DNA of 64,000 bases from Pandoraea commovens (GTDB lineage: Bacteria; Pseudomonadota; Gammaproteobacteria; Burkholderiales; Burkholderiaceae), in the NCBI RefSeq assembly GCF_902459615.1, contig NZ_CABPSA010000008.1:62001-126000 (forward strand), read 5' to 3'. The notes under the pieces were generated by a model. It saw nothing but the letters and a program-made list of their open reading frames with translations. It did not search any database and had not been told where the DNA came from. Each line of letters opens with the position of its first letter. Position 1 is the stretch's first letter. This document shows positions 28,492 to 37,268 of the stretch, piece after piece. The position numbers and the translations under genes are program-made.

Positions 28492-30033
28492 ATGCAGACT
28501 TCGAAGCTCACTCGTACGTTGGTTGCCGGTGCCGTGCTCGTCGCCCTGACGGGCGGCTATGTGGCCGGTCGTCAGCACTGGCAGACGCCTCTGACCTCGG
28601 AAATGGTCAGCGACGCGAGCGCTGCAAGCTCCCCGGCCGCGACGCCGGTCGCTGCGCAAAATACCCCGAACACCGCGCCCCGCATGCTGGTGCCGGACTT
28701 CTCGCAACTGGCGGAACAATACGGACCGGCCGTAGTCAACATTAGTGTGACGCACGATGGGAAACCTTCGGCGCAACGCGGCTCGGCTGCGAATCAGCTC
28801 CCGCCGGGCATGGATCCGAACGATCCGCTGTTCCAGTTCTTCCGCCACTTCTACGGCGCACCGGGTAACGACGGAGGCGACAGCGGTGGCGACGACAGCA
28901 GCAGCGGGCCGACGCGCAGCCTCGGCTCGGGCTTCATCGTGAGCCCGGACGGCTACATCCTCACCAACGCCCACGTCGTCGACGACGCGAGTCAGGTGAC
29001 GGTGAAGCTCACCGACAAGCGCGAGTACAAAGCGAAGGTCGTGGGCAGCGACAAGGCGAGCGACGTTGCGTTGCTGAAGATTGCCGCCACGGATTTGCCG
29101 ACGGTGAAGATCGGCGATCCGTCGAAGTCGAAGGCGGGTGAGTGGGTGGTCGCCATCGGTTCGCCGTACGGCTTCGACAACACTGTGACGGCGGGTATCG
29201 TTTCAGCGAAAGCGCGTGCGTTGCCCGACGAGAACTACACACCGTTCATCCAGACGGATGTGCCGGTCAACCCGGGCAACTCGGGCGGACCGCTGTTCAA
29301 CCTGAACGGTGAGGTCATCGGCATCAACTCGATGATCTACTCGCGTACTGGCGGATTCCAGGGCTTGTCGTTTGCGATTCCGATCGACATGGCGATGAAG
29401 GTCAAGACGCAGCTTCAGCAGTACGGCAAGGTGAGTCGCGGTCGCATCGGTGTGGCGATTCAGGAAGTGAACCAGTCGCTGGCGAAGTCGTTCGGTCTGC
29501 CCAAGCCTACCGGGGCGTTGGTGTCGTCCATCGACAAGAGCGGCCCGGCGGCGAAGTCGGATCTGAAGCCGGGCGACGTGATTCTGGCCGTCAACGGCGC
29601 GACCATCGAAGATTCGGTGCAGTTGCCGGAGAAGATTGCAGATATGCGTCCGGGCCAGACGGCCACGCTCACCGTGTGGCGTAACGGCGCAAAGCAGGAT
29701 GTGTCGGTGAAGATTGCCGCGCTCAACGACAAGAAGGACGTGGCGAGCACCGACGATTCGGCAACGCACGGTCGTCTGGGTCTGGCGGTTCGTGAACTGT
29801 CGCCGCAGGAGAAGAAGGCGGCGCAGGTGACGAACGGTCTGCTGGTCGCCCGCGCGGGTGGTCCGGCGGAGCAGGCCGGGGTGGAGGCGGGCGACATCAT
29901 TCTGTCGCTCAACGGCACGCCGGTGACGAGCGCCGCGCAACTGAGCGAGAAGCTCAAGAAGGCAGGTAATAATGTCGCGTTGCTCGTGCAGCGCGACGGG
30001 CAACAGATTTTCATCCCGGTCGATCTCGGCTAA
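28492..30033 (+). CDS. degP: DegP/DegQ (Do) family serine endoprotease
   Basis: A 513-residue periplasmic protease and chaperone for misfolded envelope proteins. A hydrophobic N-terminus (LVAGAVLVALTGGYVAG) exports or anchors it. The trypsin-like domain carries His161 (TNAHVVDD), Asp191 (KASDVALL) and Ser264 (PGNSGGPL). Two PDZ domains follow at about 300-390 and 415-510. A Gly/Ser/Asp-rich loop around 123-142 is the LA-loop position. AAGGAGAG precedes the ATG at 28492. The gene is probably under the PmrA-like box upstream. Confidence 0.96.
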   Translation: MQTSKLTRTLVAGAVLVALTGGYVAGRQHWQTPLTSEMVSDASAASSPAATPVAAQNTPNTAPRMLVPDFSQLAEQYGPAVVNISVTHDGKPSAQRGSAANQLPPGMDPNDPLFQFFRHFYGAPGNDGGDSGGDDSSSGPTRSLGSGFIVSPDGYILTNAHVVDDASQVTVKLTDKREYKAKVVGSDKASDVALLKIAATDLPTVKIGDPSKSKAGEWVVAIGSPYGFDNTVTAGIVSAKARALPDENYTPFIQTDVPVNPGNSGGPLFNLNGEVIGINSMIYSRTGGFQGLSFAIPIDMAMKVKTQLQQYGKVSRGRIGVAIQEVNQSLAKSFGLPKPTGALVSSIDKSGPAAKSDLKPGDVILAVNGATIEDSVQLPEKIADMRPGQTATLTVWRNGAKQDVSVKIAALNDKKDVASTDDSATHGRLGLAVRELSPQEKKAAQVTNGLLVARAGGPAEQAGVEAGDIILSLNGTPVTSAAQLSEKLKKAGNNVALLVQRDGQQIFIPVDLG

Positions 30034-30162
30034 GCCATAGGGCAACAAGGGCAACACAGGCCCCGAGAACGACGCCAAGGGGTGCCACGCACTACCCGGA
30101 TACCGACGGCTGCGCTGTCGGTACGAACCGCATCGCTTAAGTCATGCAAGGGGAGGTTGAAC

Positions 30163-30612
30163 ATGTGGCAACAACAATGGCAACGCTGGTCGGTGGCCGC
30201 CGCCACCGCCGCAGCACTGACGGGCAGTCTGGGCGGCATTTCCGTCGCCCACGCACAAGGCGGCACATTGCCGCCGACGATGCAGCAGGGCAACGTGACA
30301 TACGTGTCCGGCGGCATCGACAGCGACGAATCGGGCACGTTCAAGCGTGAAGCGTCGCGCTGGCCGCTGTCCATCATGATGGCCGCACGCGGCAATGGCG
30401 CGAACGAATACATTGCCGACGCACAGGTGCAGATCATGCATGGCGGCACGACAGTGCTCGATACGCGCTCGAAAGGGCCTTACATGCTGGTGAAGTTGCC
30501 CGACGGCGACTACACCGTGAAGGTGACGTACGAGGGCAAGCCCATGACGAAGGATGTGAAGGTTTCCGCCAAGGGTCATGCCGTTGCATCGTTTCTGTGG
30601 CCGCACGAATGA
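30163..30612 (+). CDS. Exported carboxypeptidase-regulatory-like protein
   Basis: A 149-residue protein with a signal peptide (WSVAAATAAALTGSLGGISV, cleaved near AHA about residue 30). The mature part has strands such as ADAQVQIMHGGTTVLDT and GPYMLVKLPDGDYTVKVTYE, the pattern of the CarboxypepD_reg/transthyretin-like beta-sandwich. GGGGAGG lies before the start. It is a probable small periplasmic protein of unknown role, 129 bases after degP. Confidence 0.8.
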   Translation: MWQQQWQRWSVAAATAAALTGSLGGISVAHAQGGTLPPTMQQGNVTYVSGGIDSDESGTFKREASRWPLSIMMAARGNGANEYIADAQVQIMHGGTTVLDTRSKGPYMLVKLPDGDYTVKVTYEGKPMTKDVKVSAKGHAVASFLWPHE

Positions 30613-30717
30613 CGTGCCGATCAGTCGGGCGAATGTAGTGCCACGGATGTTTGACGCGTAAGTTGAAGTTACCCAGGCAGTACCAGGCAGTACCACTCTG
30701 CAACGAGTGAGCGAGTT

Positions 30718-30751
30718 GCGCCGCCATGTTCTTCATGGCGGCGCTTTTTTT
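30718..30751 (+). terminator. Rho-independent terminator
   Basis: A perfect 11-bp stem (GCGCCGCCATG with CATGGCGGCGC), a 5-base loop and a seven-T tract. It ends the degP-side transcript just before the convergent xdhC gene. Confidence 0.92.
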
Positions 30752-30789
30752 GCAGATTCGGAAAAGGTGGGGGGCGACGGGCGGAGCTC

Positions 30790-31824
30790 TCAGGCGGCGC
30801 TGCGGCACGCCGCTGCAGAGGGGGCGTCGTCGTCTGACGCGTCGGATGCATCGTCGGCACGCACGGCAAACGTCTGCGTGACGGCGATGCCGTTTTTGAT
30901 CGCGGTCATCTCGGCAAGAATCGCCACGGCGATTTCGGCAGGCGTGCGCGCGCCGAGGTGCATGCCGACGGGGCCATGCAGCCGCTCGATTTCCGTCGTG
31001 CTCAGATCGAACAGCGAGAGCCGCTCGCGACGCCGTGCATTGTTCACACGCGACCCGATCGCACCGATGTAGAACGCTGGCGACTTGAGCGCTTCGAGCA
31101 GTGCCATGTCGTCGAGCTTCGGATCGTGCGTGAGCGTGAGCACGGCGCTGTGGGAATCGAGTTGCAGACGGACGATGAGATCGTCCGGCATCTCGCGCGA
31201 AAGTTCGGTGCCCTCGACCTGCCATTCGTCCGCATACTCGCTGCGCGGGTCGCAGACGATCACGTGATAGTCGAGCGCGCACGCCATGCTCGCCACATAT
31301 TTCGAGAGCTGTCCCGCACCGATCACCACCAGACGATGGCGCGGCCCATGCGACGTGATCAGACGCTCGCCGTCGAATTCGACGGACGGCGTGTGATGTC
31401 CCGGCGCCATGCGGACTGCGCCGGTTTTCATGTCCAGTTCGCGCACGACCAGCCGGAATTTACCGATGCTGTCGAGCAGTTCGGGAATGCGCGACGTCTC
31501 ACGCACGGGTTCGAGCACCAGTTGCAGCGTGCCGCCGCAGGGGAGCCCGAAGCGATGCGCTTCTTCTGCGGTCACGCCATAGCTGGTGATTTGGGGACGG
31601 TCCTGTGGCCAGTCGCCGTCGCGAATACGCGCGACGAGATCGTCTTCGACGCAGCCGCCGGACACGGAGCCGACGAGATGACCGTCTTCACGGATCGCAA
31701 GCATCGAGCCCACGGGACGCGGGGCGGAGCCCCAGGTGCGCACAACGGTGCCCAGCGTGACGAAAAAGCCTGCGCGGGTCCACTGTACGGCGGACTTCAG
31801 CACTTCCAGATCGACACTGTCCAT
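30790..31824 (-). CDS. XdhC family molybdoenzyme maturation protein
   Basis: A 344-residue protein related to XdhC/CoxI, which bind molybdenum cofactor and help sulfurate and insert it into xanthine-dehydrogenase-type enzymes. The N-terminal XdhC domain has VVRTWGSAPRPVGSMLAI and SVSGGCVEDDLVARI. The C-terminal Rossmann domain has VVIGAGQLSKYVASMA and a HDPKLDD motif, then GAIGSRVNNARRRERL. GGAAGAG precedes the start at 31824. No XDH or CO dehydrogenase structural gene is in the window. Confidence 0.92.
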   Translation of the reverse strand: MDSVDLEVLKSAVQWTRAGFFVTLGTVVRTWGSAPRPVGSMLAIREDGHLVGSVSGGCVEDDLVARIRDGDWPQDRPQITSYGVTAEEAHRFGLPCGGTLQLVLEPVRETSRIPELLDSIGKFRLVVRELDMKTGAVRMAPGHHTPSVEFDGERLITSHGPRHRLVVIGAGQLSKYVASMACALDYHVIVCDPRSEYADEWQVEGTELSREMPDDLIVRLQLDSHSAVLTLTHDPKLDDMALLEALKSPAFYIGAIGSRVNNARRRERLSLFDLSTTEIERLHGPVGMHLGARTPAEIAVAILAEMTAIKNGIAVTQTFAVRADDASDASDDDAPSAAACRSAA

Positions 31825-32192
31825 AGCACTCTTCCTTCGCCAATACGCGAGCGGCCGACCGCTGGCCAGGGGACATTGGCTGCGATGGCTCTGATTTTGC
31901 GCCGCTCGATGTGATGCGGCGAAGTATATCGCGCCTTGGCTCGCGCTGTATTTCAACCGATACTCCGGTCGGACGGGGTTCCGGCGGCGGCCGGCGTGCG
32001 GCGGGTCGGCATCGCCACCCCTCGGACGCAATGCCGCAGCCGTGATCTGACGAGCGGTAACTCGTGTCACAATAGTTTGATGTTCGAGACAACGCCGCAA
32101 TGCCGCAATATCCGTACGTCGCCATGTTGCGATGCTGCCATGCCACCTGAAGGACCGACGTCCATCGGGCGCAGACGCTAAGGAGAGGGGCA
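31825..32192. other. Divergent intergenic region between xdhC and coxG
   Basis: About 370 bases with no gene I can support. It must contain promoters for both directions. I saw no convincing sigma-70 pair, ModE-like inverted repeat or terminator here. Confidence 0.4.
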
Positions 32193-32810
32193 ATGGAACT
32201 ACAGAACAGTCGGCAGTTACCCGTCGCGCGCGATGTCGCGTGGATTGCGCTGAACGACCCGGGCGTGTTGCAGGGATGCATTCCCGGATGCGAGTCGATC
32301 GAGCGCGTGGACGACACGACGTGGACCATCGCGATCGCGGCGACGCTTGGCCCCGTGGGCGGACGCTGGACCGGGCGCATCAAGCTGACCGATGTGATCG
32401 TGCCGACCTCGTACACACTGCATTTCGACGGGATCGGTTCGTCGGCTGGCCACACACGCGGTCAGGCCACCGTCACGCTGCAACCGCAAGGACCGATGAC
32501 CACATTATTGACTTACGACCTGAAAGCGCAGTTCGGCGGCGAGTACGCCAAGCTCGATACGCCGCAGGTCGATGGCGCGGCCGCCGCGCTCGCCAACGAA
32601 TTCTTCCGACGCCTGACGGCCGCTATCGCGCCGCACCACAAGCTGAACGATCCCATCGCCGCCGACGGCGAAGTGGCTGCCGCGCTGGCGACCGACGCCG
32701 CGATGCGCGACATGCCTGCGACTCGGGGCAAGCTCTCGCGCTGGTGGCCATGGGTCGTGGCGTTGCTGATCCTGATCTTTATCGTGATGTGGGGCAACCA
32801 TGCCAGCTGA
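32193..32810 (+). CDS. CoxG-like SRPBCC family protein
   Basis: A 205-residue protein. Residues 1-150 form a CoxG/SRPBCC (START-like) domain, recognised from LQNSRQLPVARDVAWIALND, the LQGCIPGCESIERVD motif and GRWTGRIKLTDV. The C-terminus has one transmembrane helix (WPWVVALLILIFIVMW, about 184-200) that would anchor it to the inner membrane. CoxG proteins are linked to assembly of molybdenum hydroxylases, which fits the XdhC gene next door. It overlaps the ModE-like gene by 11 bases. Confidence 0.88.
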   Translation: MELQNSRQLPVARDVAWIALNDPGVLQGCIPGCESIERVDDTTWTIAIAATLGPVGGRWTGRIKLTDVIVPTSYTLHFDGIGSSAGHTRGQATVTLQPQGPMTTLLTYDLKAQFGGEYAKLDTPQVDGAAAALANEFFRRLTAAIAPHHKLNDPIAADGEVAAALATDAAMRDMPATRGKLSRWWPWVVALLILIFIVMWGNHAS

Positions 32811-33318
32811 GCGCCGTCCGGGCAAATCCGCGCCGCCCGCTTCACCGTCACCGCAGGAAGACGCGCAGCGTGACTCGCTCGCGCGCGAGTTGCTGGCGAC
32901 AGCCGAAGCGCTCGAAGCGGCTGGCAAGGAACCGGTGTCGCCGGGTGTGGCGGGGTACGACGTGCGCGTGCGCATACGTGACGGCGAAACGCCGGTGTTC
33001 GGCCCGGGGCGTCTCACGCTGCTGCGCGCCATCGATGCAACGGGGTCGATCTCGGCGGCGGCGCGTCGCATGAACATGTCGTACCGTCGCGCGTGGCTGC
33101 TCGTCGAAGCGATGAACCACGAGTTTCGCGAGCCGCTCGTCACACGTCACATCGGCGGTGTATCGGGCGGTGGCGCACAGTTGACACCATTCGCGCAGAA
33201 CCTCGTCGCGCATTACGACACCCTCATCAAGGAAATTCGCTCGCTGCTCGACGCCCACGTACCAACCTTCGACGCGTATCTCAAAGACGGTCAGGCCGTC
33301 GATCCGGACGACGAGTGA
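32800..33318 (+). CDS. ModE-type regulator without molybdate-binding domains
   Basis: A 172-residue protein with the ModE N-terminal winged helix at about residues 64-150: LTLLRAIDATGSISAAARRM, then NMSYRRAWLLVEAMNH, and GGVSGGGAQLTPFA. E. coli ModE continues with two molbindin domains; here the protein ends after the dimerisation helix, so molybdate sensing must be indirect or absent. It overlaps coxG and is a good candidate to act at the ModE-like site at 38221. Confidence 0.85.
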   Translation: MPAERRPGKSAPPASPSPQEDAQRDSLARELLATAEALEAAGKEPVSPGVAGYDVRVRIRDGETPVFGPGRLTLLRAIDATGSISAAARRMNMSYRRAWLLVEAMNHEFREPLVTRHIGGVSGGGAQLTPFAQNLVAHYDTLIKEIRSLLDAHVPTFDAYLKDGQAVDPDDE

Positions 33319-33472
33319 ACTGCCGCGCGCGGCAAGACCGCAACACCGTTTAGCGCCCGGTATTCCCACTCGCGCCGTTCATCACGAAAAAGTTAATTCT
33401 TCGTGAGGACTTCGTCACCGGCACGCGGCGACACTGACTCCATCGAATAACACTTCTGCGATGGAGACCGCG

Positions 33473-34108
33473 ATGACCACGATGACGAAGTCCGTGCCCC
33501 CTGTGGCACAGCCTCCGGTGCGTCCCGCTACGGTTCAGCCGTGGTGGCTGCGCGTGACGCACTGGCTCAACGTGCTGGCCGTCGTCGTGATGGTCATGAG
33601 CGGCTGGCGCATCTACAACGCGTCGCCGATTTTCCCCTTCCGTTTCCCGAACGAGATCACGCTCGGCGGCTGGCTCGGCGGCGCATTGCAGTGGCACTTC
33701 GCCGCCATGTGGTTGCTGGTCGCCAACGGTCTGATTTATCTGACGACGAACGCTGCAAGCGGCCGCTTCTCGCGTCGCTTCTTCCCGCTGACGCCGCGTG
33801 GTGTGCTGCGCGATCTCTTCGCGGCACTGCGCGGTCGTCTGACGCACGAGGATCCCCGTCACTACAACCAGGTGCAACGCGCCGCTTATTTGTTCGCGGT
33901 GCTGGATCTGGTGTTGCTCGTCGCATCGGGACTTGCCGTCTGGAAGCCCGTGCAACTCGGTTGGCTGTGCACGCTGTTCGGCGGCTTTCAGGGCGCGCGC
34001 CTCGTTCACTTCATTGCGATGGCTGGCCTCGTGGGCTTCGTCGTCGTCCACGTGGCGATGGTGGCGTTGGTGCCCCGCACGCTGCGCACCATGATTACCG
34101 GACGCTGA
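33473..34108 (+). CDS. Cytochrome b561-type membrane subunit
   Basis: A 211-residue protein with four transmembrane helices and His residues suited to two b hemes (RVTHWLNVLAVVVMVMSGWR, QWHFAAMWLLVANGLIY, HFIAMAGLVGFVVVHVAMV). It belongs to the cytochrome b/b6 domain family that delivers electrons to periplasmic redox partners. The start at 33473 is preferred because GGAG precedes it; the ATG at 33461 adds four residues. It lies 48 bases upstream of the sulfite-oxidase-fold protein and is probably its electron partner, as YedZ (MsrQ) is for MsrP. Confidence 0.9.
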   Translation: MTTMTKSVPPVAQPPVRPATVQPWWLRVTHWLNVLAVVVMVMSGWRIYNASPIFPFRFPNEITLGGWLGGALQWHFAAMWLLVANGLIYLTTNAASGRFSRRFFPLTPRGVLRDLFAALRGRLTHEDPRHYNQVQRAAYLFAVLDLVLLVASGLAVWKPVQLGWLCTLFGGFQGARLVHFIAMAGLVGFVVVHVAMVALVPRTLRTMITGR

Positions 34109-34156
34109 ACGGGGCTGTCCCCATTCAGCGCACGCCGACACCAAGGAAGCCTCGCC

Positions 34157-34975
34157 ATGACGCCCGAACGCAAGTCCTCGATCCTGATGTCCGACGCCCC
34201 GGTCGTGCGCGACGGCGATGCGATTCTTCACGAAGCCCGTGCGCTGATGACACGTCGCGTGTCCGAGCCGTCGCGCCGCGCGTTTCTCACACGGACGTTG
34301 TCGCTCGGCGGCGTGGCGTTGCTGTCCGGCTGTTCGCTCGACGACAACGCCAGTGTGGAGTCGGCGCTGACCAGGATCTCACGCTGGAACGATCGCGTGC
34401 AGGCCGCGCTGTTCCGAAAGAGCGTGCTGGCCCCGACGTTCCCGGCCTCGGCCATCACGCGTCCGTTTCCGTTCAACGCGTTCTACTCGATGGACGAAGC
34501 GCCCGCGGTGGACGAAGCCGAGTACCGGCTGGAGTTGTCTGGCCTGATCGCCGACAAAGCGCCGTGGCGGCTCGACGCCCTGCGTGACTTCGCTGCCCCG
34601 CGCGCTGCCGAACAGATTACGCGTCACGTGTGCGTGGAAGGGTGGAGCGCCATCGGACGCTGGGGCGGCGTGACGTTCGCAGACTTCCTGCGTCGCATCG
34701 GCGCGGACACCTCGGCGAAGTACGTCGGCTTCAAGTGTGCAGACGATTACTACACGAGCATCGACATGCCGACGGCGCTGCATCCGCAGACGCTGCTGGC
34801 GCTCACCTACGACGGCCAGACGCTGCCCCGGGAGTACGGCTTCCCCATGAAGCTACGCATCCCGACCAAGCTCGGCTACAAGAATCCCAAGCATATCCGC
34901 GCGATCTACGTGACGAACACGTACTCGGGCGGGTATTGGGAGGACCAGGGATACAACTGGTTCGGCGGCAGTTGA
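34157..34975 (+). CDS. Tat-exported sulfite-oxidase-fold molybdoprotein
   Basis: A 272-residue molybdopterin-dependent oxidoreductase. A twin-arginine motif (SRRAFL, Arg40-Arg41) is followed by a hydrophobic stretch and a lipobox-like LLSGC with Cys59, suggesting a lipoprotein in the periplasm. The molybdenum-ligand Cys is Cys159 in RHVCVEGWSAIG. It then has FADFLRRIGADTSAKYVGFK and the C-terminal GYKNPKHIRAIYVTNTYSGG typical of the family. It resembles MsrP/YedY, but the reaction (methionine sulfoxide repair or another) is not settled by sequence. Confidence 0.92.
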   Translation: MTPERKSSILMSDAPVVRDGDAILHEARALMTRRVSEPSRRAFLTRTLSLGGVALLSGCSLDDNASVESALTRISRWNDRVQAALFRKSVLAPTFPASAITRPFPFNAFYSMDEAPAVDEAEYRLELSGLIADKAPWRLDALRDFAAPRAAEQITRHVCVEGWSAIGRWGGVTFADFLRRIGADTSAKYVGFKCADDYYTSIDMPTALHPQTLLALTYDGQTLPREYGFPMKLRIPTKLGYKNPKHIRAIYVTNTYSGGYWEDQGYNWFGGS

Positions 34976-35083
34976 TGCGATGGCCGGGGACTCGATTCGC
35001 TTCCCGGCTGCGTACCGCTGCACGACTTACGGGACGGACAGGAAACGTCTCACTGGAAATTTCTCACTCTTGGAGCAAACGCA

Positions 35084-35368
35084 ATGAAGACACGATATCT
35101 GGCAGTGATGGCAATGGGTCTGGCACTTGGCACGGGTGCCGCATTTGCACAGGACGCCATGGGCAAGGGCGACGCGATGGGCAAAGGCGATGCCATGGCC
35201 AAGCACGACGCCATGAGCAAGGGCGATGCCATGAAGAAGGGCGACGCGATGGGCAAGCACGACGCGATGAAGAAGGGCGACGCGATGGGCAAGGGCGACG
35301 CGATGGGCAAGGGCGACGCCATGAAGAAGGGCGATGCGATGGGCAAGGGCGACGCGATGAGCAAGTAA
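35084..35368 (+). CDS. Exported MXKDX-type repeat protein
   Basis: A 94-residue protein: a signal peptide (residues 1-22, ending FAQ) followed by 12 copies of a hexapeptide DAM-x-K-(G/H), where x is Gly, Ala, Ser or Lys. It is close to the pentapeptide MXKDX family of small betaproteobacterial proteins, but the unit here is six residues long. Met, Lys, Asp and His alternate, which could bind metal or interact with membranes or nucleic acid. A GGAGC lies before the ATG. It sits between the molybdoenzyme and modABC. Confidence 0.85.
   Translation: MKTRYLAVMAMGLALGTGAAFAQDAMGKGDAMGKGDAMAKHDAMSKGDAMKKGDAMGKHDAMKKGDAMGKGDAMGKGDAMKKGDAMGKGDAMSK
35140..35367 (+). repeat. 18-bp tandem coding repeats
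   Basis: About twelve direct repeats of an 18-base unit (consensus GACGCGATGGGCAAGGGC) encode the hexapeptide array. The units differ mainly at third positions and at one variable codon, which fits growth and shrinkage by slippage or recombination. It is coding and not a CRISPR array. Confidence 0.9.
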
Positions 35369-35391
35369 TCGCTTCCCATAGCGAAAATAGT

Positions 35392-35430
35392 GACAAGGCG
35401 TCGCAGCGGGTTCCGTTGCGACGCCTTGTC
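35392..35430. terminator. Bidirectional terminator hairpin
   Basis: A 14-bp perfect stem (GACAAGGCGTCGCA with TGCGACGCCTTGTC) and an 11-base loop lie between the convergent MXKDX gene and modC. It is followed by CTTTAT on the plus strand. Confidence 0.8.
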
Positions 35431-35467
35431 CTTTATCGAAAGGCGCAAACGCGCGTCCAGTACCACG

Positions 35468-36574
35468 TTAGCGTGTCAGCGCCACCGATTTGATGAGCAG
35501 GTACACGTCACGTCCCGGCGCGAGTTGCAGTTGATCCGCAGAGAAGCGTGTGATGCGCGCGCGAAGCATGGTATTTGCGGCGTCGCCGGAGAGTGTGGCA
35601 CCGACCTCGACCGAGTCGCCAAGGTCGCGAAGCGTTGAGACGCGTGCGCGAAGCACGTTAAGCACGCTTGTGTCGACAGGGACGGACGTCGCGACGGCCA
35701 CATCGCGTTCGCGTACGAGAATGCGGCAGGCGTCTCCCGCTTCGCCACCCGCGCGGGGTACGCGCAACCGGATCGTGTCGCTGCCGTTCACGGCGAGTTC
35801 CGTCAGACCGTATTGCGCGTCGTGCGCGACGATGCGCGTCTCCAACACAATGCCCGGTGATTCGGCGATGCCGTCGAGAGCGTCGCGATGCAGATTGAGG
35901 ACATCGGCCGGTGCGCCCTGAGAGATCGTGCGTCCTTCCTTGAACAGCACCACCTGATCGGCCAGTCGCATGACTTCGTCGAGCGAGTGCGTGACGTACA
36001 GCACGGGTAGCTTCAGTTCGTGACGAATGCGGTTCAGGTAGTCGAGGACCTCCAGACGCCTTGCATGGTCGAGCGAGGCCAGCGGCTCGTCCATGAGGAG
36101 CATGCGCGGGCACGACAGCAGCGCCCGGCCGATGCCCACACGCTGCTTTTCGCCGCCCGAGAGCGCGCCCGGACGACGGTCGAGCAAGTGACCGAGGTTC
36201 AGCACATCAACGACATGTTCGAGGGCGATTGCACCGCTACCTGCCGCAGCGACATCGCGACGTCGCAACCAGCGTCCGAAGAGCAGGTTCTGGCGTACGG
36301 TGAAGTGCGGCATCAAGCGTGCATCCTGGAACACGTAGCCGATGCGACGACGCCAGGTCGGCAGTGCGATACCGGCGGCGCTGTCGAAGAGCACGTCAGC
36401 GCCCACGACGATGCGTCCGGCGTCGGGTTTGAGCAGACCGGAGACGGCGTTGACCACCGTGCTCTTGCCACTGCCGGACGGGCCGAACAGGGCTGTTACG
36501 CCCATGCCTGCGGCGAACTCGGCGTCGAGTACGAAGCTGCCGAAGCGGTGTTGGAGACGAACTTCAACCGTCAT
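35468..36574 (-). CDS. modC: Molybdate ABC transporter ATP-binding protein
   Basis: A 368-residue ATPase that powers molybdate uptake. Walker A is GPSGSGKST, the signature motif is LSGGEKQRVGIGRAL, Walker B is LLMDEPLASLD and the H loop is VTHSLDE. The C-terminal part (about 300-366) is a TOBE/Mop molybdate-binding domain. It overlaps modB by 11 bases and is the last gene of modABC. Confidence 0.95.
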   Translation of the reverse strand: MTVEVRLQHRFGSFVLDAEFAAGMGVTALFGPSGSGKSTVVNAVSGLLKPDAGRIVVGADVLFDSAAGIALPTWRRRIGYVFQDARLMPHFTVRQNLLFGRWLRRRDVAAAGSGAIALEHVVDVLNLGHLLDRRPGALSGGEKQRVGIGRALLSCPRMLLMDEPLASLDHARRLEVLDYLNRIRHELKLPVLYVTHSLDEVMRLADQVVLFKEGRTISQGAPADVLNLHRDALDGIAESPGIVLETRIVAHDAQYGLTELAVNGSDTIRLRVPRAGGEAGDACRILVRERDVAVATSVPVDTSVLNVLRARVSTLRDLGDSVEVGATLSGDAANTMLRARITRFSADQLQLAPGRDVYLLIKSVALTR

Positions 36575-37262
36575 GACCCATCGCCTTGCGGTTGCCGAAG
36601 CGAATCAGCACTTCGGAGAAGATGAGCGTGGCGACGGCCAGTACGACCGAAATCGCGCACATGCGCCAGACCATCGCGTCGCCATCGGGGACTTGCGTGG
36701 CCGTGTAAATCGCCAGCGGCAGCGTCTGCGTCTGCCCGGGAATGTTCGAGACGAACGTGATCGTCGCACCGAACTCACCCAGGGCACGCGCAAAGGCCAG
36801 CACGAAGCCGTGCAGCACGCCAGTCGCGGTGAGCGGCAGCGTCACGGTGAGAAAGGTGAGCCAGGGGCCCGCCCCGAGCGTCTGAGCGGCCTGCTCAAGC
36901 TTCGTGTCGGACGATTCCAGCGCTTGCCGGATCGCGCGCACGAGCAGCGGAAAGCCCATCACACCCGCCGCGAGTGCTGCGCCCGTCCAGCGAAAAGCGA
37001 AGGTGAAGTTGAACCACTCGCGCAGCAGCTTGCCGATTGCGCCTTGCGCACCGAACAGGACGAGCAGCGCGAAGCCCACGACCACCGGCGGCAGTACGAG
37101 CGGTAAATGCAGGATGGCATCGAGCAGCGCCTTGCCGGGGAAGTGCCGACGGGCGAGCAGCCAGGCGGCCGCGTAGGCGAAGGGCAGGCTGCAAAGCGTG
37201 CCCCACAAACCTACGCGCAGGCTAAGTTCGACGATGCCCCATTCTTCCGGGGTGAGGCCCAT
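36564..37262 (-). CDS. modB: Molybdate ABC transporter permease
   Basis: A 232-residue permease with about five or six transmembrane helices. The EAA-type loop is seen in SSDTKLEQAAQTLGAGPWLTF, which contacts the ATPase. The motif LGEFGATITFVSNIPGQTQT is typical of ModB. It starts six bases after modA. Confidence 0.95.
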   Translation of the reverse strand: MGLTPEEWGIVELSLRVGLWGTLCSLPFAYAAAWLLARRHFPGKALLDAILHLPLVLPPVVVGFALLVLFGAQGAIGKLLREWFNFTFAFRWTGAALAAGVMGFPLLVRAIRQALESSDTKLEQAAQTLGAGPWLTFLTVTLPLTATGVLHGFVLAFARALGEFGATITFVSNIPGQTQTLPLAIYTATQVPDGDAMVWRMCAISVVLAVATLIFSEVLIRFGNRKAMGHDG

Positions 37263-37268
37263 GTCGAA

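Noticed and set aside
35140-35367. Possible CRISPR array because of regular short repeats
   Set aside because: The units are contiguous 18-base coding repeats with no spacers, in frame within a gene with a signal peptide.
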